Shown here: one piece after another, positions 8,393-17,029 of the stretch
Numbering within the stretch: position 1 is the stretch's first letter
How the letters are laid out: each line of letters begins with the position of its first letter
Assembly (NCBI GenBank): GCA_030147635.1
Contig: JASBUZ010000045.1
Location: forward strand, 1-43,474
Length of the DNA: 43,474 nucleotides
Origin: Gammaproteobacteria bacterium
GTDB lineage: Bacteria > Pseudomonadota > Gammaproteobacteria > Legionellales > Legionellaceae
Reading direction: 5' to 3'
Notes under the pieces: model-generated
The model's database searches: none
Told to the model about the DNA's origin: nothing
What the model saw: only the letters and a program-made list of their open reading frames with translations
Made by a program: the position numbers and the translations under genes

Positions 8393-10541
8393 AGTCACAC
8401 ACCTCAAGGTGCCTTATTTGTTCCTCTACAGCAAAACCTATGCGCGAAACCTCTCTTTGCTGCCACCAAGAAATCGGCATTTCCCCGCTTTGAATACCAT
8501 TTGAAAAAGCTAGAAGCTCCTCTTTTAGTCCTTTTGCTTGTGCTCTAGTAGCCAATGAGGTACTTCCTTTTTTCATACCAAATACTTCCATTTCTCGGTA
8601 ATCATTCAATGTGATTACTTTACCATCCCAGTATAGGTCTGCTGTTTCTTTGGGGTAAGCTCGGCTTCCAAGTGCCGTATAGGTCAACGTTGCAACAGAA
8701 CCATCTGCAAAGCTTAATGTTGCTACAAAATTATCATTACGAGCATAATACTCTGATGTTGGCAAGATGGGATGTGTTGAGACTTTGATTGCTTTTTGCT
8801 TAGCCAAAAAAATAAATAAATCATATAGGTGACAAGCTTCTCCCAAGTTACGCCCACCTCCTTCTTTGCTATGCACCCAATGCTCCATGGGAATATGACC
8901 AGCATTCATACGGTAATTTAACATGAAAGGACCACTACGCCCCTCAAGCGCCATTGCCATGCGAGCAGCATATGGAGAAAATCTTCGATTGTACCCTGTT
9001 AACAAAATTGGAGAGGCCGCATCGTTTGATGTATTAAAAAATGCATCAATTGCATCCACCTCACTTGGTGACAAGGCTAGAGGTTTCTCAACCAATACAT
9101 GTTTACCAGCTTTTAATGCTTCTAATGCCATAGAGCCATGTAAATGATGTCTGGTTGCAATAATAACTGCATCGATATCTGGATCAGCTAACACTTCTTT
9201 ATAATCTGTTGAGGAATACGCTGCATTAAATTGTTTAGCCACAGCAGCTGCACTGTGCCCAGTACGATTTACTACCGCCCTCAATTCAAAACGACTAGGC
9301 ATATCCTGCATGTTGGGCAAATGTGATGACTTTGCAAACCCACCAGCACCAATCATCGCCACACGAATTCTACCGTCTTTCTTCTTAGCAATTTCTGAAC
9401 GGTGTTTAATACGTACTATCGGCTGATAAGTGTCGGTTGAATACGTCAGTAAGACCATTAAAGGTTTTTTAGACAGATCTTTTAATGAAGCGTAAGCAAT
9501 AGATGTTTCTTCAATAGGATAAGTTGCCGAAATCATAGGTTCGACTGTAATACGCTTCTCTGCAAGCAACCGTAAATATTCCGCCATATTCCTATTTTCT
9601 GTCCAGCGAACATAAGGCACCGGATAGTCCAGACCCTGCTCCTCATAACGATTGTCGTAACGCCCTGGCCCGTAGGAGGTCGAAATTAAAAAATCAATTT
9701 CTTTTGCATAAAAATCCGATCGGTTCAAATTTAAGCCAACATCTCCGACCAAAATCACACGCCCCTTCTTCCGGCAAAACTGGAAAGCAGATGACACAAT
9801 AGCATCTGATGGCGTGGCTGCAGTAATAATGACCCCATCCGCTCCCAGTCCATCCGTTAACCTTGCAATCTGCTCACTTGCATCTCCATCATCGGGATGT
9901 AAGCCAATATCAGCTCCAAGCTCTATTCCCAAATGAATTCTATCGCGATCAAGGTCAATAGCAATGACTCGACAACCGTTCATTCGTAAAAACTGAATTG
10001 TTAATTGTCCAAGCACACCTAAGCCTAGCACTACGAAGCACTCACCAAGAGTTGGCTGCGCACGCCTAACACCCTGCAGTGCAATTGCTCCAAGTGTCAC
10101 CGTTGACGCCGAGTTCCAATCCAAGTGTTCTGGTAGAGGAGCACATAAATTACGTGGCACACAAATCAATTCAGCATGTGGAGAGCCTGCACAAGCCACC
10201 TTATCCCCTGGCATTAAATCATCAATATCCTCCCCAACTTCAACTACAACCCCTGCAGAAGAATAACCTGTTGGCTCCGCTGAGTCTCGCTTTTCGACAA
10301 CGGTACGCCAAGCTCGTTTCACGCCTTCTTCTAAGGCTAAATTTAAAGTCGTTTTTACTTTCTCAGGCTGTCGTAGTGCACGTTTCCACATAGGTATTGC
10401 ACTCGCACGTACCCCCGTCATCTCAGTTCCAATGGATAAGCAAGAAGCACAGACTTGTACTAGAACTTCTCCAGCTCCAACACGTGGTGCAGACACTTCT
10501 GCAACCATAGCCGCTCCTTTTTGAATTAATATCTGTTTCAT
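8379..10541 (-). CDS. Bi-domain oxidoreductase: MDR alcohol dehydrogenase fused to Gfo/Idh/MocA
   Basis: A 720-residue fusion. Residues 1 to about 370 are a medium-chain dehydrogenase/reductase with a GroES-like start (GAGEVLVQV), GYSSAGVVVEVGE and the dinucleotide fold GLGVLG at about 173-178. Residues from about 391 are a Gfo/Idh/MocA oxidoreductase with AMIGAGGFA (about 396-403) and VEKPLALSPSE (about 484-494). Classical zinc-ligand residues of the alcohol dehydrogenase half are not clear to me. The ATG at 10541 has GGAG 5 bp upstream and is preferred to the in-frame GTG at 10547. Such fusions occur in polysaccharide clusters; NAD(P)-dependent sugar oxidation/reduction is the expected chemistry, substrate unknown. 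Confidence 0.85.
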   Translation of the reverse strand: MKQILIQKGAAMVAEVSAPRVGAGEVLVQVCASCLSIGTEMTGVRASAIPMWKRALRQPEKVKTTLNLALEEGVKRAWRTVVEKRDSAEPTGYSSAGVVVEVGEDIDDLMPGDKVACAGSPHAELICVPRNLCAPLPEHLDWNSASTVTLGAIALQGVRRAQPTLGECFVVLGLGVLGQLTIQFLRMNGCRVIAIDLDRDRIHLGIELGADIGLHPDDGDASEQIARLTDGLGADGVIITAATPSDAIVSSAFQFCRKKGRVILVGDVGLNLNRSDFYAKEIDFLISTSYGPGRYDNRYEEQGLDYPVPYVRWTENRNMAEYLRLLAEKRITVEPMISATYPIEETSIAYASLKDLSKKPLMVLLTYSTDTYQPIVRIKHRSEIAKKKDGRIRVAMIGAGGFAKSSHLPNMQDMPSRFELRAVVNRTGHSAAAVAKQFNAAYSSTDYKEVLADPDIDAVIIATRHHLHGSMALEALKAGKHVLVEKPLALSPSEVDAIDAFFNTSNDAASPILLTGYNRRFSPYAARMAMALEGRSGPFMLNYRMNAGHIPMEHWVHSKEGGGRNLGEACHLYDLFIFLAKQKAIKVSTHPILPTSEYYARNDNFVATLSFADGSVATLTYTALGSRAYPKETADLYWDGKVITLNDYREMEVFGMKKGSTSLATRAQAKGLKEELLAFSNGIQSGEMPISWWQQREVSRIGFAVEEQIRHLEVCDYAGA

Positions 10542-10582
10542 CACCACTCCACTAGAATCTAAAAAATAACTTAAAACAATTA

Positions 10583-11878
10583 CTAAACGGCCACCTGCTC
10601 TTGCTGCTCAGTAATAACAACAGAACCTTCAGTCTTTGCAACCACATCGAGGACCGTCCGTGTCACCAAATCTGGATGTATATTTCTCAAACAAGAACGA
10701 CTAGCACATTGTGCAATCAAATCGGCATCAAACGAATAACAGGGACGACAATCTTGTCTTCGTATTAATCTATGTTGTGCAGCTTCTTCATAGCACCAGG
10801 TAATATCAGGATCCGTCATACCATACAGGGCAATAGTTGGCGTTCCCACTGCCGCACTGAGGTGCATCAGCCCACTGTCATTCGCTAATGTCACTGTACA
10901 AAGAGACAACACTGAAGCTGCCTCCAGCACCGTCGTTTTACCAACCAGGTCAATGACCAAAGCATCTTCAGGTAAACGCTCTCGAATAAATTGTGTGGTA
11001 ACTTCTTGGCCTTTTCCCCCCAATATAACCGGAATCATATTCAACTCGCTCCAAAGAGACAGGCATGTTTGCGCTAAAAACTCGACAGGCCACTGTTTAA
11101 ACATTTGCTTTTCCCAAACACCTGCCTGAATAGCAACTGTCAAGGCACCTTGTCCCAACCCAAGGTGCTGTAATCGTTCTTTCGCATTCGCCTTCGCCTG
11201 ATTTTCCAGTATGATCTTCGGCGAAGTTATACTTGGCACACCAAAAATTTTTGTAATATCGGCATAACTGTCTAACCAATTTCTTCCAGGAACCGAGGGA
11301 ACTCGAATATTAAAAAACTTATCCCAAAGTAACTTATCACCACTTGGGCTGTAACCAACATGCCCTACACGAACGGGTGCACGTAAAAAAGCAATGCGAG
11401 CATCCAGCGTAAAATTATGATTAGAAATCACAACGTCTGGCTTCAATTGGATAAGTGCTTTCAAGTCAGCTGAAGGCCTTAAATTTAAAAAACTCTCCTT
11501 CCAGCTAAGGTTCTCCAAAACATAATGGCTATCTCCTAAATTGAGCAGTTTAACCACCTCTATACTATGTGAAGTATTACCAACAACAGCCAGGTGCGCA
11601 TCTGGCCACCTTAATCGTGCCGCCTGAATCAAGGGTAGAGAAAGAATGGCCCCTCCTAAATTTCCCCCAGTACAAATCACCACGCAGCTAGGAGTATGAG
11701 GTAACTGAGCTGAGTAACGATTCTTCAATTTTAACCAAAGAAAATTGGTGTAAGTATTCCGTATAAATCTCTTAAAGAAACTGTCCCTTTTCTCATGTTT
11801 TTCACCAGCACGTTGCGCCAAGCATACGTCTTCTGTGGGAGAGGTATCATAGACGATATTGGGAGTTTTACTCTTCAC
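10583..11878 (-). CDS. GT9 heptosyltransferase-like glycosyltransferase
   Basis: A 431-residue GT9-family protein, the family of WaaC/WaaF/WaaQ heptosyltransferases that use ADP-L-glycero-D-manno-heptose. The N-terminal part has CTGGNLGGAILSLPLIQAAR and WPDAHLAVVGN; the donor half has TLANDSGLMHLSAAVGTPTI and ALYGMTDP, which is the diagnostic GT9 nucleotide-binding segment. It is slightly longer than usual (about 330-360) because of about 60 extra N-terminal residues before SCVVICTGG. The start is GTG with GAGGT 5 bp upstream, and it overlaps hldD by 11 bp. Location immediately after gmhA-hldE-hldD strongly suggests it transfers the heptose they make, to LPS core or to this glycan. Confidence 0.87.
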   Translation of the reverse strand: MKSKTPNIVYDTSPTEDVCLAQRAGEKHEKRDSFFKRFIRNTYTNFLWLKLKNRYSAQLPHTPSCVVICTGGNLGGAILSLPLIQAARLRWPDAHLAVVGNTSHSIEVVKLLNLGDSHYVLENLSWKESFLNLRPSADLKALIQLKPDVVISNHNFTLDARIAFLRAPVRVGHVGYSPSGDKLLWDKFFNIRVPSVPGRNWLDSYADITKIFGVPSITSPKIILENQAKANAKERLQHLGLGQGALTVAIQAGVWEKQMFKQWPVEFLAQTCLSLWSELNMIPVILGGKGQEVTTQFIRERLPEDALVIDLVGKTTVLEAASVLSLCTVTLANDSGLMHLSAAVGTPTIALYGMTDPDITWCYEEAAQHRLIRRQDCRPCYSFDADLIAQCASRSCLRNIHPDLVTRTVLDVVAKTEGSVVITEQQEQVAV

Positions 11879-12851
11879 AGGTCACCTCAACAAGCATGGC
11901 AAGTTTTTCTTTGGGATTCAGCCACTCCATATATTTTCTCACCCCTTCTTCCACAGGCATAAAAGTTTGGGTATAGCCAGCGTCCCTTAGTTTCGTTATA
12001 TCCGCTTGCGTATAGCTTTGATAGGCACCTTTCAGCTTTTCTGGTAAGGGAATATATTGAATTTCCCCTCGCTGATAAAAGGAAATAACTGCCTCTGCAA
12101 CCTCATTAAATGTCTGAGCGTATCCCGTTCCAACATTAAACACACCTGAAACTTCGGGATGCTCTAAAAACCAAAGATTCACAGAAACTACGTCATCAAC
12201 ATGTACAAAATCTCGCATCTGCTCACCTGCAGCATATCCCTCATACTCCCCGAATAATCTGATAACATCTCCCTCTTTCAATTGATTATTCAAATGAAAC
12301 GCGACACTTGCCATATGATTTTTGTGACTTTCTCGAGGACCGTAAACGTTAAAGTAGCGTAGGCCGATTATTTGAGGGTCATCCGCCTGCTGTGTCTGTG
12401 CAACATATTTATCAAATCGAAATTTTGAAAACGCATACATATTAAGAGGCTTTTCATAAGCTTCATTTTCTGAAAATTCTGGGCCAAGCCCATATACCGA
12501 AGCAGAAGACGCATAAATCATGGGAACCTTGTGCCGCCGACAAAAATGTAACATATGCTTCGAATAGGCATAGTTTTCGTCCAGCAAATATTTCCCATCC
12601 CATTCCGTTGTATCTGAGCACGCTCCTTGATGAAATATAGCTGTCACCGGCCATGGTAAGCTATCTTCTAGAATCTGCTGAACAAACTCATCCTTATCTA
12701 TATAATCGTAGAAATTCAAATCAACCAAGTTATGGAACTTATGACCATTTTTTAGATCATCTACAATAACAATATTATTCATCCTTTGCTGATTTAAACC
12801 TTTAACCAAGTTACTCCCAATAAAACCAGCTCCTCCTGTAACAACTATCAT
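11868..12851 (-). CDS. hldD: ADP-L-glycero-D-manno-heptose 6-epimerase
   Basis: A 327-residue extended short-chain dehydrogenase/reductase. It has the Rossmann motif GGAGFIGSN at residues 6-14, the HldD-specific text IVDDLKNGHKFHNLVDLNF, and the Tyr-x3-Lys catalytic pair in MYAFSKFRFD. Length and sequence fit HldD (RfaD), which converts ADP-D-glycero-D-manno-heptose to the L,D form. Its ATG overlaps the hldE stop in an ATGA arrangement, and its end overlaps the GT9 gene by 11 bp. Identification is confident. Confidence 0.95.
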   Translation of the reverse strand: MIVVTGGAGFIGSNLVKGLNQQRMNNIVIVDDLKNGHKFHNLVDLNFYDYIDKDEFVQQILEDSLPWPVTAIFHQGACSDTTEWDGKYLLDENYAYSKHMLHFCRRHKVPMIYASSASVYGLGPEFSENEAYEKPLNMYAFSKFRFDKYVAQTQQADDPQIIGLRYFNVYGPRESHKNHMASVAFHLNNQLKEGDVIRLFGEYEGYAAGEQMRDFVHVDDVVSVNLWFLEHPEVSGVFNVGTGYAQTFNEVAEAVISFYQRGEIQYIPLPEKLKGAYQSYTQADITKLRDAGYTQTFMPVEEGVRKYMEWLNPKEKLAMLVEVTCEE

Positions 12852-14299
12852 ACATATTCTTCCTTCGTACTGTTATCTTTAATTTTTTCAATCAAAGCTG
12901 TTGTTGAATAATTCGGAACAAAGTCCAACACATAGACTTCTCCTCCATGCGCTTGAACACAATCAGCTCCTACCACCTCTGATATTGTGTAGTCCCCTCC
13001 TTTCACAAGTACATCGGGACAAATTTGTCGAATAAGACGCTCAGGTGTGTCCTCAGGAAAAGCAACCACCCAGTCAACACTCTCTAAGGCAGCCAACATA
13101 AACATGCGCTCTTTAAGACCATTCAATGGTCTACTAGAACCTTTCAACCGAGAGACTGAAGCATCATCATTAACAGCAACTATCAATATATCACCTAGTC
13201 TCTTTGCTTGCTCAAGATAAGTAACATGCCCCGAGTGAAGAATATCAAAACATCCATTCGTCATCACAATTCGTTTACCGACTTGCTTCAGTCTACCAAC
13301 AATTCCGGTTAACTCCGTATCACAAACAACTTGATGCATAAATTGAGAATAACTATGCAAATTCATTTTCAGTTCATCTGAGGAAATTGCTGCAGTGCCA
13401 AACTTCCCAACCACAATACCCGCTGCTAAGTTTGCTAGTGCCGCTGCTTCCCGGAGTGTTCCGCTTGCACCAAGCACTGCAGAAAGTACAGAAATTACTG
13501 TATCTCCTGCGCCCGTTACATCAAACACTTCAGTTGCCTTGACAGGGAGTTGGTTGACACTTCCGGCTCTTTCCACCAAGGTCATACCATGCTCCCCCTG
13601 GGTAACAAGTAATGCATCGAGCTCAAAATCCTGGCAAGCACGCTTCGCTTTAAGCTCTAAATCATTTTGACTCAGACACTTCCCAGCGACCATCTCAAAT
13701 TCAGCCAAGTTTGGAGTGACAACAGTTGCTCCTTGATAAACACTAAAGTCTTTGGTTTTAGGGTCAATAATGACTGGTACGTCCTGAGACCTGGCTTTTG
13801 TAATCAGGTCCTGAGCATTCTTCAATGTCCCCTTGGCATAGTCAGATAGAACAAGAATATCTGTGTCTTCAAGACAAGTACTAAATGCTAGCTCTAACTC
13901 CTTGCTATCAACTTTAGACAAACTATCTTCAAAATCTAAACGGATGAGCTGCTGCTGTTGACTGATCACCCTCAATTTGGAAATGGTTCGTACAATGGGT
14001 GATTTAACGAGGTGACACTCCACACCAACAGCTATCAATGCTGCCTCAAGTTGCTCGCCTGGCTCATCTTGTCCAACCACTCCGAATAATTTAACCTGAC
14101 AACCCAACACAGCCAGGTTATAAGCAACATTTCCAGCTCCACCAGCTCTGCATTCCTGATCCTCATGAACTTTCACGACTGGCACAGGGGCTTCAGGAGA
14201 AATTCTTTGAGTAGAACCAGACCAATACCGGTCCAACATCACATCCCCAACAACTAGGATTTTAACAGAAGAAAAATCAGGAACTTCATGAGGTAGCAC
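12848..14299 (-). CDS. hldE: Bifunctional heptose-7-phosphate kinase / heptose-1-phosphate adenylyltransferase
   Basis: A 483-residue two-domain enzyme. The N-terminal ribokinase-type (PfkB) kinase domain shows VVGDVMLDRYWSGSTQRISP and the ATP/anion-hole signature FDVTGAGDTVISVL; the C-terminal cytidylyltransferase-like domain shows MTNGCFDILHSGHVTYLEQA, with the HxGH motif, and LIVAVNDDASVSRLKG. It phosphorylates D-glycero-D-manno-heptose 7-phosphate at C1 and, after dephosphorylation, makes ADP-heptose. The start is GTG at 14299 with a strong AAGGAG site 7 bp upstream. A separate gmhB phosphatase is not in the window. Length and domain order match E. coli HldE (477 aa). Confidence 0.96.
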   Translation of the reverse strand: MLPHEVPDFSSVKILVVGDVMLDRYWSGSTQRISPEAPVPVVKVHEDQECRAGGAGNVAYNLAVLGCQVKLFGVVGQDEPGEQLEAALIAVGVECHLVKSPIVRTISKLRVISQQQQLIRLDFEDSLSKVDSKELELAFSTCLEDTDILVLSDYAKGTLKNAQDLITKARSQDVPVIIDPKTKDFSVYQGATVVTPNLAEFEMVAGKCLSQNDLELKAKRACQDFELDALLVTQGEHGMTLVERAGSVNQLPVKATEVFDVTGAGDTVISVLSAVLGASGTLREAAALANLAAGIVVGKFGTAAISSDELKMNLHSYSQFMHQVVCDTELTGIVGRLKQVGKRIVMTNGCFDILHSGHVTYLEQAKRLGDILIVAVNDDASVSRLKGSSRPLNGLKERMFMLAALESVDWVVAFPEDTPERLIRQICPDVLVKGGDYTISEVVGADCVQAHGGEVYVLDFVPNYSTTALIEKIKDNSTKEEYV

Positions 14300-14331
14300 G
14301 TAAACACTCCTTGTAACAAAACAGACTTCCT

Positions 14332-14886
14332 TTAGTCATCTAATAATTCGCAGATCATATGCCCAACAAAAATATGGGCCTCTTGCACCCGGGCCGTAGG
14401 TAAATTTGCTATTCCTAAGTGTAAATCAACCTCACTTGCCAACTGCCCATGGTTTCCTGTCAAACCAAGCGTCTTACATCCTCTAAGCTTGGCAGCTTCT
14501 ATCCCTTTCAATATATTCTGACTATTACCACTTGTGGAAATTCCCAAAACCACATCATTTTTCCTAGCAATCCCTTCAATCTGTCTAGAGAAAATTTGTT
14601 CAAATCCATAATCATTACCAACTGCTGTCAGTATTGAAGTATCAGTGGTCAATGCGATGGCCGGCAAAGCCCTACGCTCTTTTTGAAAACGGCCCACAAA
14701 CTCGGCTGCAATATGTTGAGCATCTGCAGCACTTCCGCCATTTCCCATGAGTAACAGTGCACCTCCCAATTCCAGGCTAGAGCGAATGCACTTCGCAAAC
14801 TCGGCTATCTTTTCTTGTTGACTTTCCAACACACATATTGCTTTTCTGTGCTGCTCAAACAGTACCTTCAGTGATGTAGCTTCCAT
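14332..14886 (-). CDS. gmhA: Sedoheptulose-7-phosphate isomerase
   Basis: A 184-residue SIS-domain protein with MGNGGSAADAQHIAAEFVGR and the isomerase segments ALTTDTSILTAVGNDYGFE and GISTSGNSQNILKG, characteristic of GmhA. It converts sedoheptulose 7-phosphate to D-glycero-D-manno-heptose 7-phosphate, the first step of ADP-heptose synthesis. It overlaps the upstream gene by 32 bp and lies 32 bp before hldE, so gmhA-hldE-hldD-GT9 reads as one heptose sub-operon. Confidence 0.94.
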   Translation of the reverse strand: MEATSLKVLFEQHRKAICVLESQQEKIAEFAKCIRSSLELGGALLLMGNGGSAADAQHIAAEFVGRFQKERRALPAIALTTDTSILTAVGNDYGFEQIFSRQIEGIARKNDVVLGISTSGNSQNILKGIEAAKLRGCKTLGLTGNHGQLASEVDLHLGIANLPTARVQEAHIFVGHMICELLDD

Positions 14887-16306
14887 TACAAAGATTCTTC
14901 CTTTTGTTATAGGTCTCTTCCTGAAAAACGGCGCTCAACAACTCTTCTTGAAAATTAGCGTTCGAAACGTCCCATACTTCGGCAATTTTCATGGATTCCA
15001 AACTAAACTTTTCTTTATTGTTTAACATCGCATCGACCCACTTACAGAGCTCATCCACCGAGTAGACAACCTTCAGCCCTGGCAGGCCATCCAGCTCCAT
15101 TAAATCATACCTTCGCCTCTTTAGTACACCATCTAAATCAATAAAATTGGCAATAACTGGGCATTTTGAAATATACACTGCATCAAGCGCCATAGAAGTA
15201 AGCTGCGACATAATAAGCAACTCACAAACATTTAAATCTGAAACATAATTTCTCAACGACGCATCATGATCGACAGCCTGGTAGTGCTCAAGCCCAATAC
15301 AAGAAGCTTCAGGCCACTGTATTTGAATGTCAGCATCGCGGTATCTTTCAATAATCTCTGCTCTAGCCCCCTCATCAGAGGCAATAGGGCGATAAATCAA
15401 CTTTAGATCATCCGGGAAGTCAGCAGCCATCTTGATTAGAGCATCTACTGCAGCAAACTCATTAATTCGTGGAAAATACGTTGGGGAATTGCCTGCATAA
15501 ATGATATGTCGTTCATTCTGGCTCTGTGCATTGCCTTCTTCCAGCACTTTATCCTTAAGCAAATCTAGATGCCTAAACCAGGTAGAACCTAGGAAAAATA
15601 GTTTGTTATCAGGAATCTTAAAATAACTCTTGGCTTTATTATATTCGTATGAGCCCTGAATACAAAAGGCATCAAACTGATTTAGTAAATAACCATTACA
15701 GTACAATTGATCGGTTGTATAAGGAATAAGGACCTTCCTCCAGTTTTCCTGCTGAGATACTTTTGCCAACACACTGTCTTGTATTCCCCAGTTCGCAGCT
15801 TGGATTAAAGTGACTTCTTTATAAGCTTTGGTAGCTAACACTAGCTCAGAAAAAACAAACCATTTTTTCCCCACCAATCTACGAAATAACTTCCAAGTAT
15901 TAGGATACCTTCCAAGCCAAGCAAGAGCAGAAGTCAAAAACTTCTTATACCCCACGACAACTTCATCTTCTCCATTTTTTCCAAATTTCAAGTGCTGATT
16001 ATGTAAATAGAAACTCAATCCCTGATCTTTAAATTTGAGCCAAAATCCATTTATTCTCATAATCTCAGAAGCCCAATAGAGTTTCATTTTCCAATTGGAG
16101 ATAGAATTTATCTCCCACCGTAAAAACTTCATATTTGGATAAGAAAAACAGCCCTTAAACTGCGGCTCTTCAACAAAGGGGCCTACTACAAGAATATCTG
16201 CATGTGGCTTCAAAGTGTTCACCATCATTTCAGACAAAAGCGCTCTTGTAATTCGATAGAAGGGGAGTGAAATAATCACTAAGTTTTCATGTTTAGTAGA
16301 AGACAA
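14855..16306 (-). CDS. Unrecognised GT-B-like surface carbohydrate protein
   Basis: I do not recognise a family for this 483-residue protein. It begins with a strand-rich segment (NLVIISLPFYRITRALLSEM) and a second half that starts around HIIYAGNSPTYFPRINEFAA, followed by a helix, LIYRPIASDEGARAEII and a segment CELLIMSQLTSMALDAVYIS. This two-lobed layout, with a late 'S-x-x-x-D/E' type helix after the second Rossmann region, resembles CDP-glycerol/polysialyl-type GT-B transferases and capsule 'surface carbohydrate biosynthesis' proteins (inference). No membrane segments are evident. The start is TTG at 16306 with GGAG about 10 bp upstream. It is a candidate for the missing pseudaminic acid transferase. 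Confidence 0.65.
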   Translation of the reverse strand: MSSTKHENLVIISLPFYRITRALLSEMMVNTLKPHADILVVGPFVEEPQFKGCFSYPNMKFLRWEINSISNWKMKLYWASEIMRINGFWLKFKDQGLSFYLHNQHLKFGKNGEDEVVVGYKKFLTSALAWLGRYPNTWKLFRRLVGKKWFVFSELVLATKAYKEVTLIQAANWGIQDSVLAKVSQQENWRKVLIPYTTDQLYCNGYLLNQFDAFCIQGSYEYNKAKSYFKIPDNKLFFLGSTWFRHLDLLKDKVLEEGNAQSQNERHIIYAGNSPTYFPRINEFAAVDALIKMAADFPDDLKLIYRPIASDEGARAEIIERYRDADIQIQWPEASCIGLEHYQAVDHDASLRNYVSDLNVCELLIMSQLTSMALDAVYISKCPVIANFIDLDGVLKRRRYDLMELDGLPGLKVVYSVDELCKWVDAMLNNKEKFSLESMKIAEVWDVSNANFQEELLSAVFQEETYNKRKNLCNGSYITEGTV

Positions 16307-16337
16307 TATGAAAAAACTCCTTTTTTACTCTGTAAAA

Positions 16338-17006
16338 TTAAGCATAAAGCACACGAATCCTCTCACCCAACTCTTCACAAAGATTGTCTTGGCGTGCACT
16401 AGAAAGAAATGGCAACAAATCATCAGGAATATACTTCCCTTGCCGACCTTTTAAAATAGCAAAAAAATCTTTTGCCAAAAGCCCCATGCGGACACTATCG
16501 CATAGCTCCCCATTACAAAAGTGAGTGTCCCTCATGTAGCCTTCCAACTTGTAGCCTAAAAGTTCCAATCGATTTACCCATTTCCACAACCCAACATGCT
16601 GACCCGCATAAATTCTATTCAAATTCAGACGAGTAAACGTATGCTCAGTTAATAACGCCATTGCCTCAAATGGTGCTCGATACTTAGGATAATCTTTTGC
16701 TCCAATTACCATGGCAATCTCTGCCATACGGTTCAAATAATCAATATTTTGCAATGAAATAGTTCCAACCAAAGTATCCGTTTCAATATCCGCAATTGCC
16801 AAAATCAACTTATCTTTGCTAGCAAGCGCAGCTTTCATATGTTCCAGCTGCTTTTCCGGAGTATTTGGATAATTTCCATGGTATAAAAATTTCGTAATCG
16901 TCGGATCATTAAACCACTGCGCCCAGTCACCCTTAATAACATCTGCTTCTAAATCAGGGGCCCTCAGATAAATTGTCTGTCCTACTAAAAATGGATTTTT
17001 CACCAT
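16338..17006 (-). CDS. GNAT-family N-acetyltransferase
   Basis: A 222-residue GNAT protein of the RimJ/RimL type. Visible landmarks are IYLRAPDLEAD at the first strand, WFNDPTITKFLYHGNYP, LVGTISLQNIDYLNRMAEIA and an acetyl-CoA-region segment AMALLTEHTFTRLNLNRIYA, then LELLGYKLEGYMRDTHFCNG, the common C-terminal GNAT motif. It lies just downstream of amidotransferase copy 2. It may acetylate an amino sugar made by the DegT aminotransferase, or it could act as the PseH-type acetyltransferase for the pseudaminic acid pathway, although it is not adjacent to the pse genes. Family is secure, substrate is not. Confidence 0.82.
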   Translation of the reverse strand: MVKNPFLVGQTIYLRAPDLEADVIKGDWAQWFNDPTITKFLYHGNYPNTPEKQLEHMKAALASKDKLILAIADIETDTLVGTISLQNIDYLNRMAEIAMVIGAKDYPKYRAPFEAMALLTEHTFTRLNLNRIYAGQHVGLWKWVNRLELLGYKLEGYMRDTHFCNGELCDSVRMGLLAKDFFAILKGRQGKYIPDDLLPFLSSARQDNLCEELGERIRVLYA

Positions 17007-17029
17007 ATTACTCCAATTTTAACTCAACT

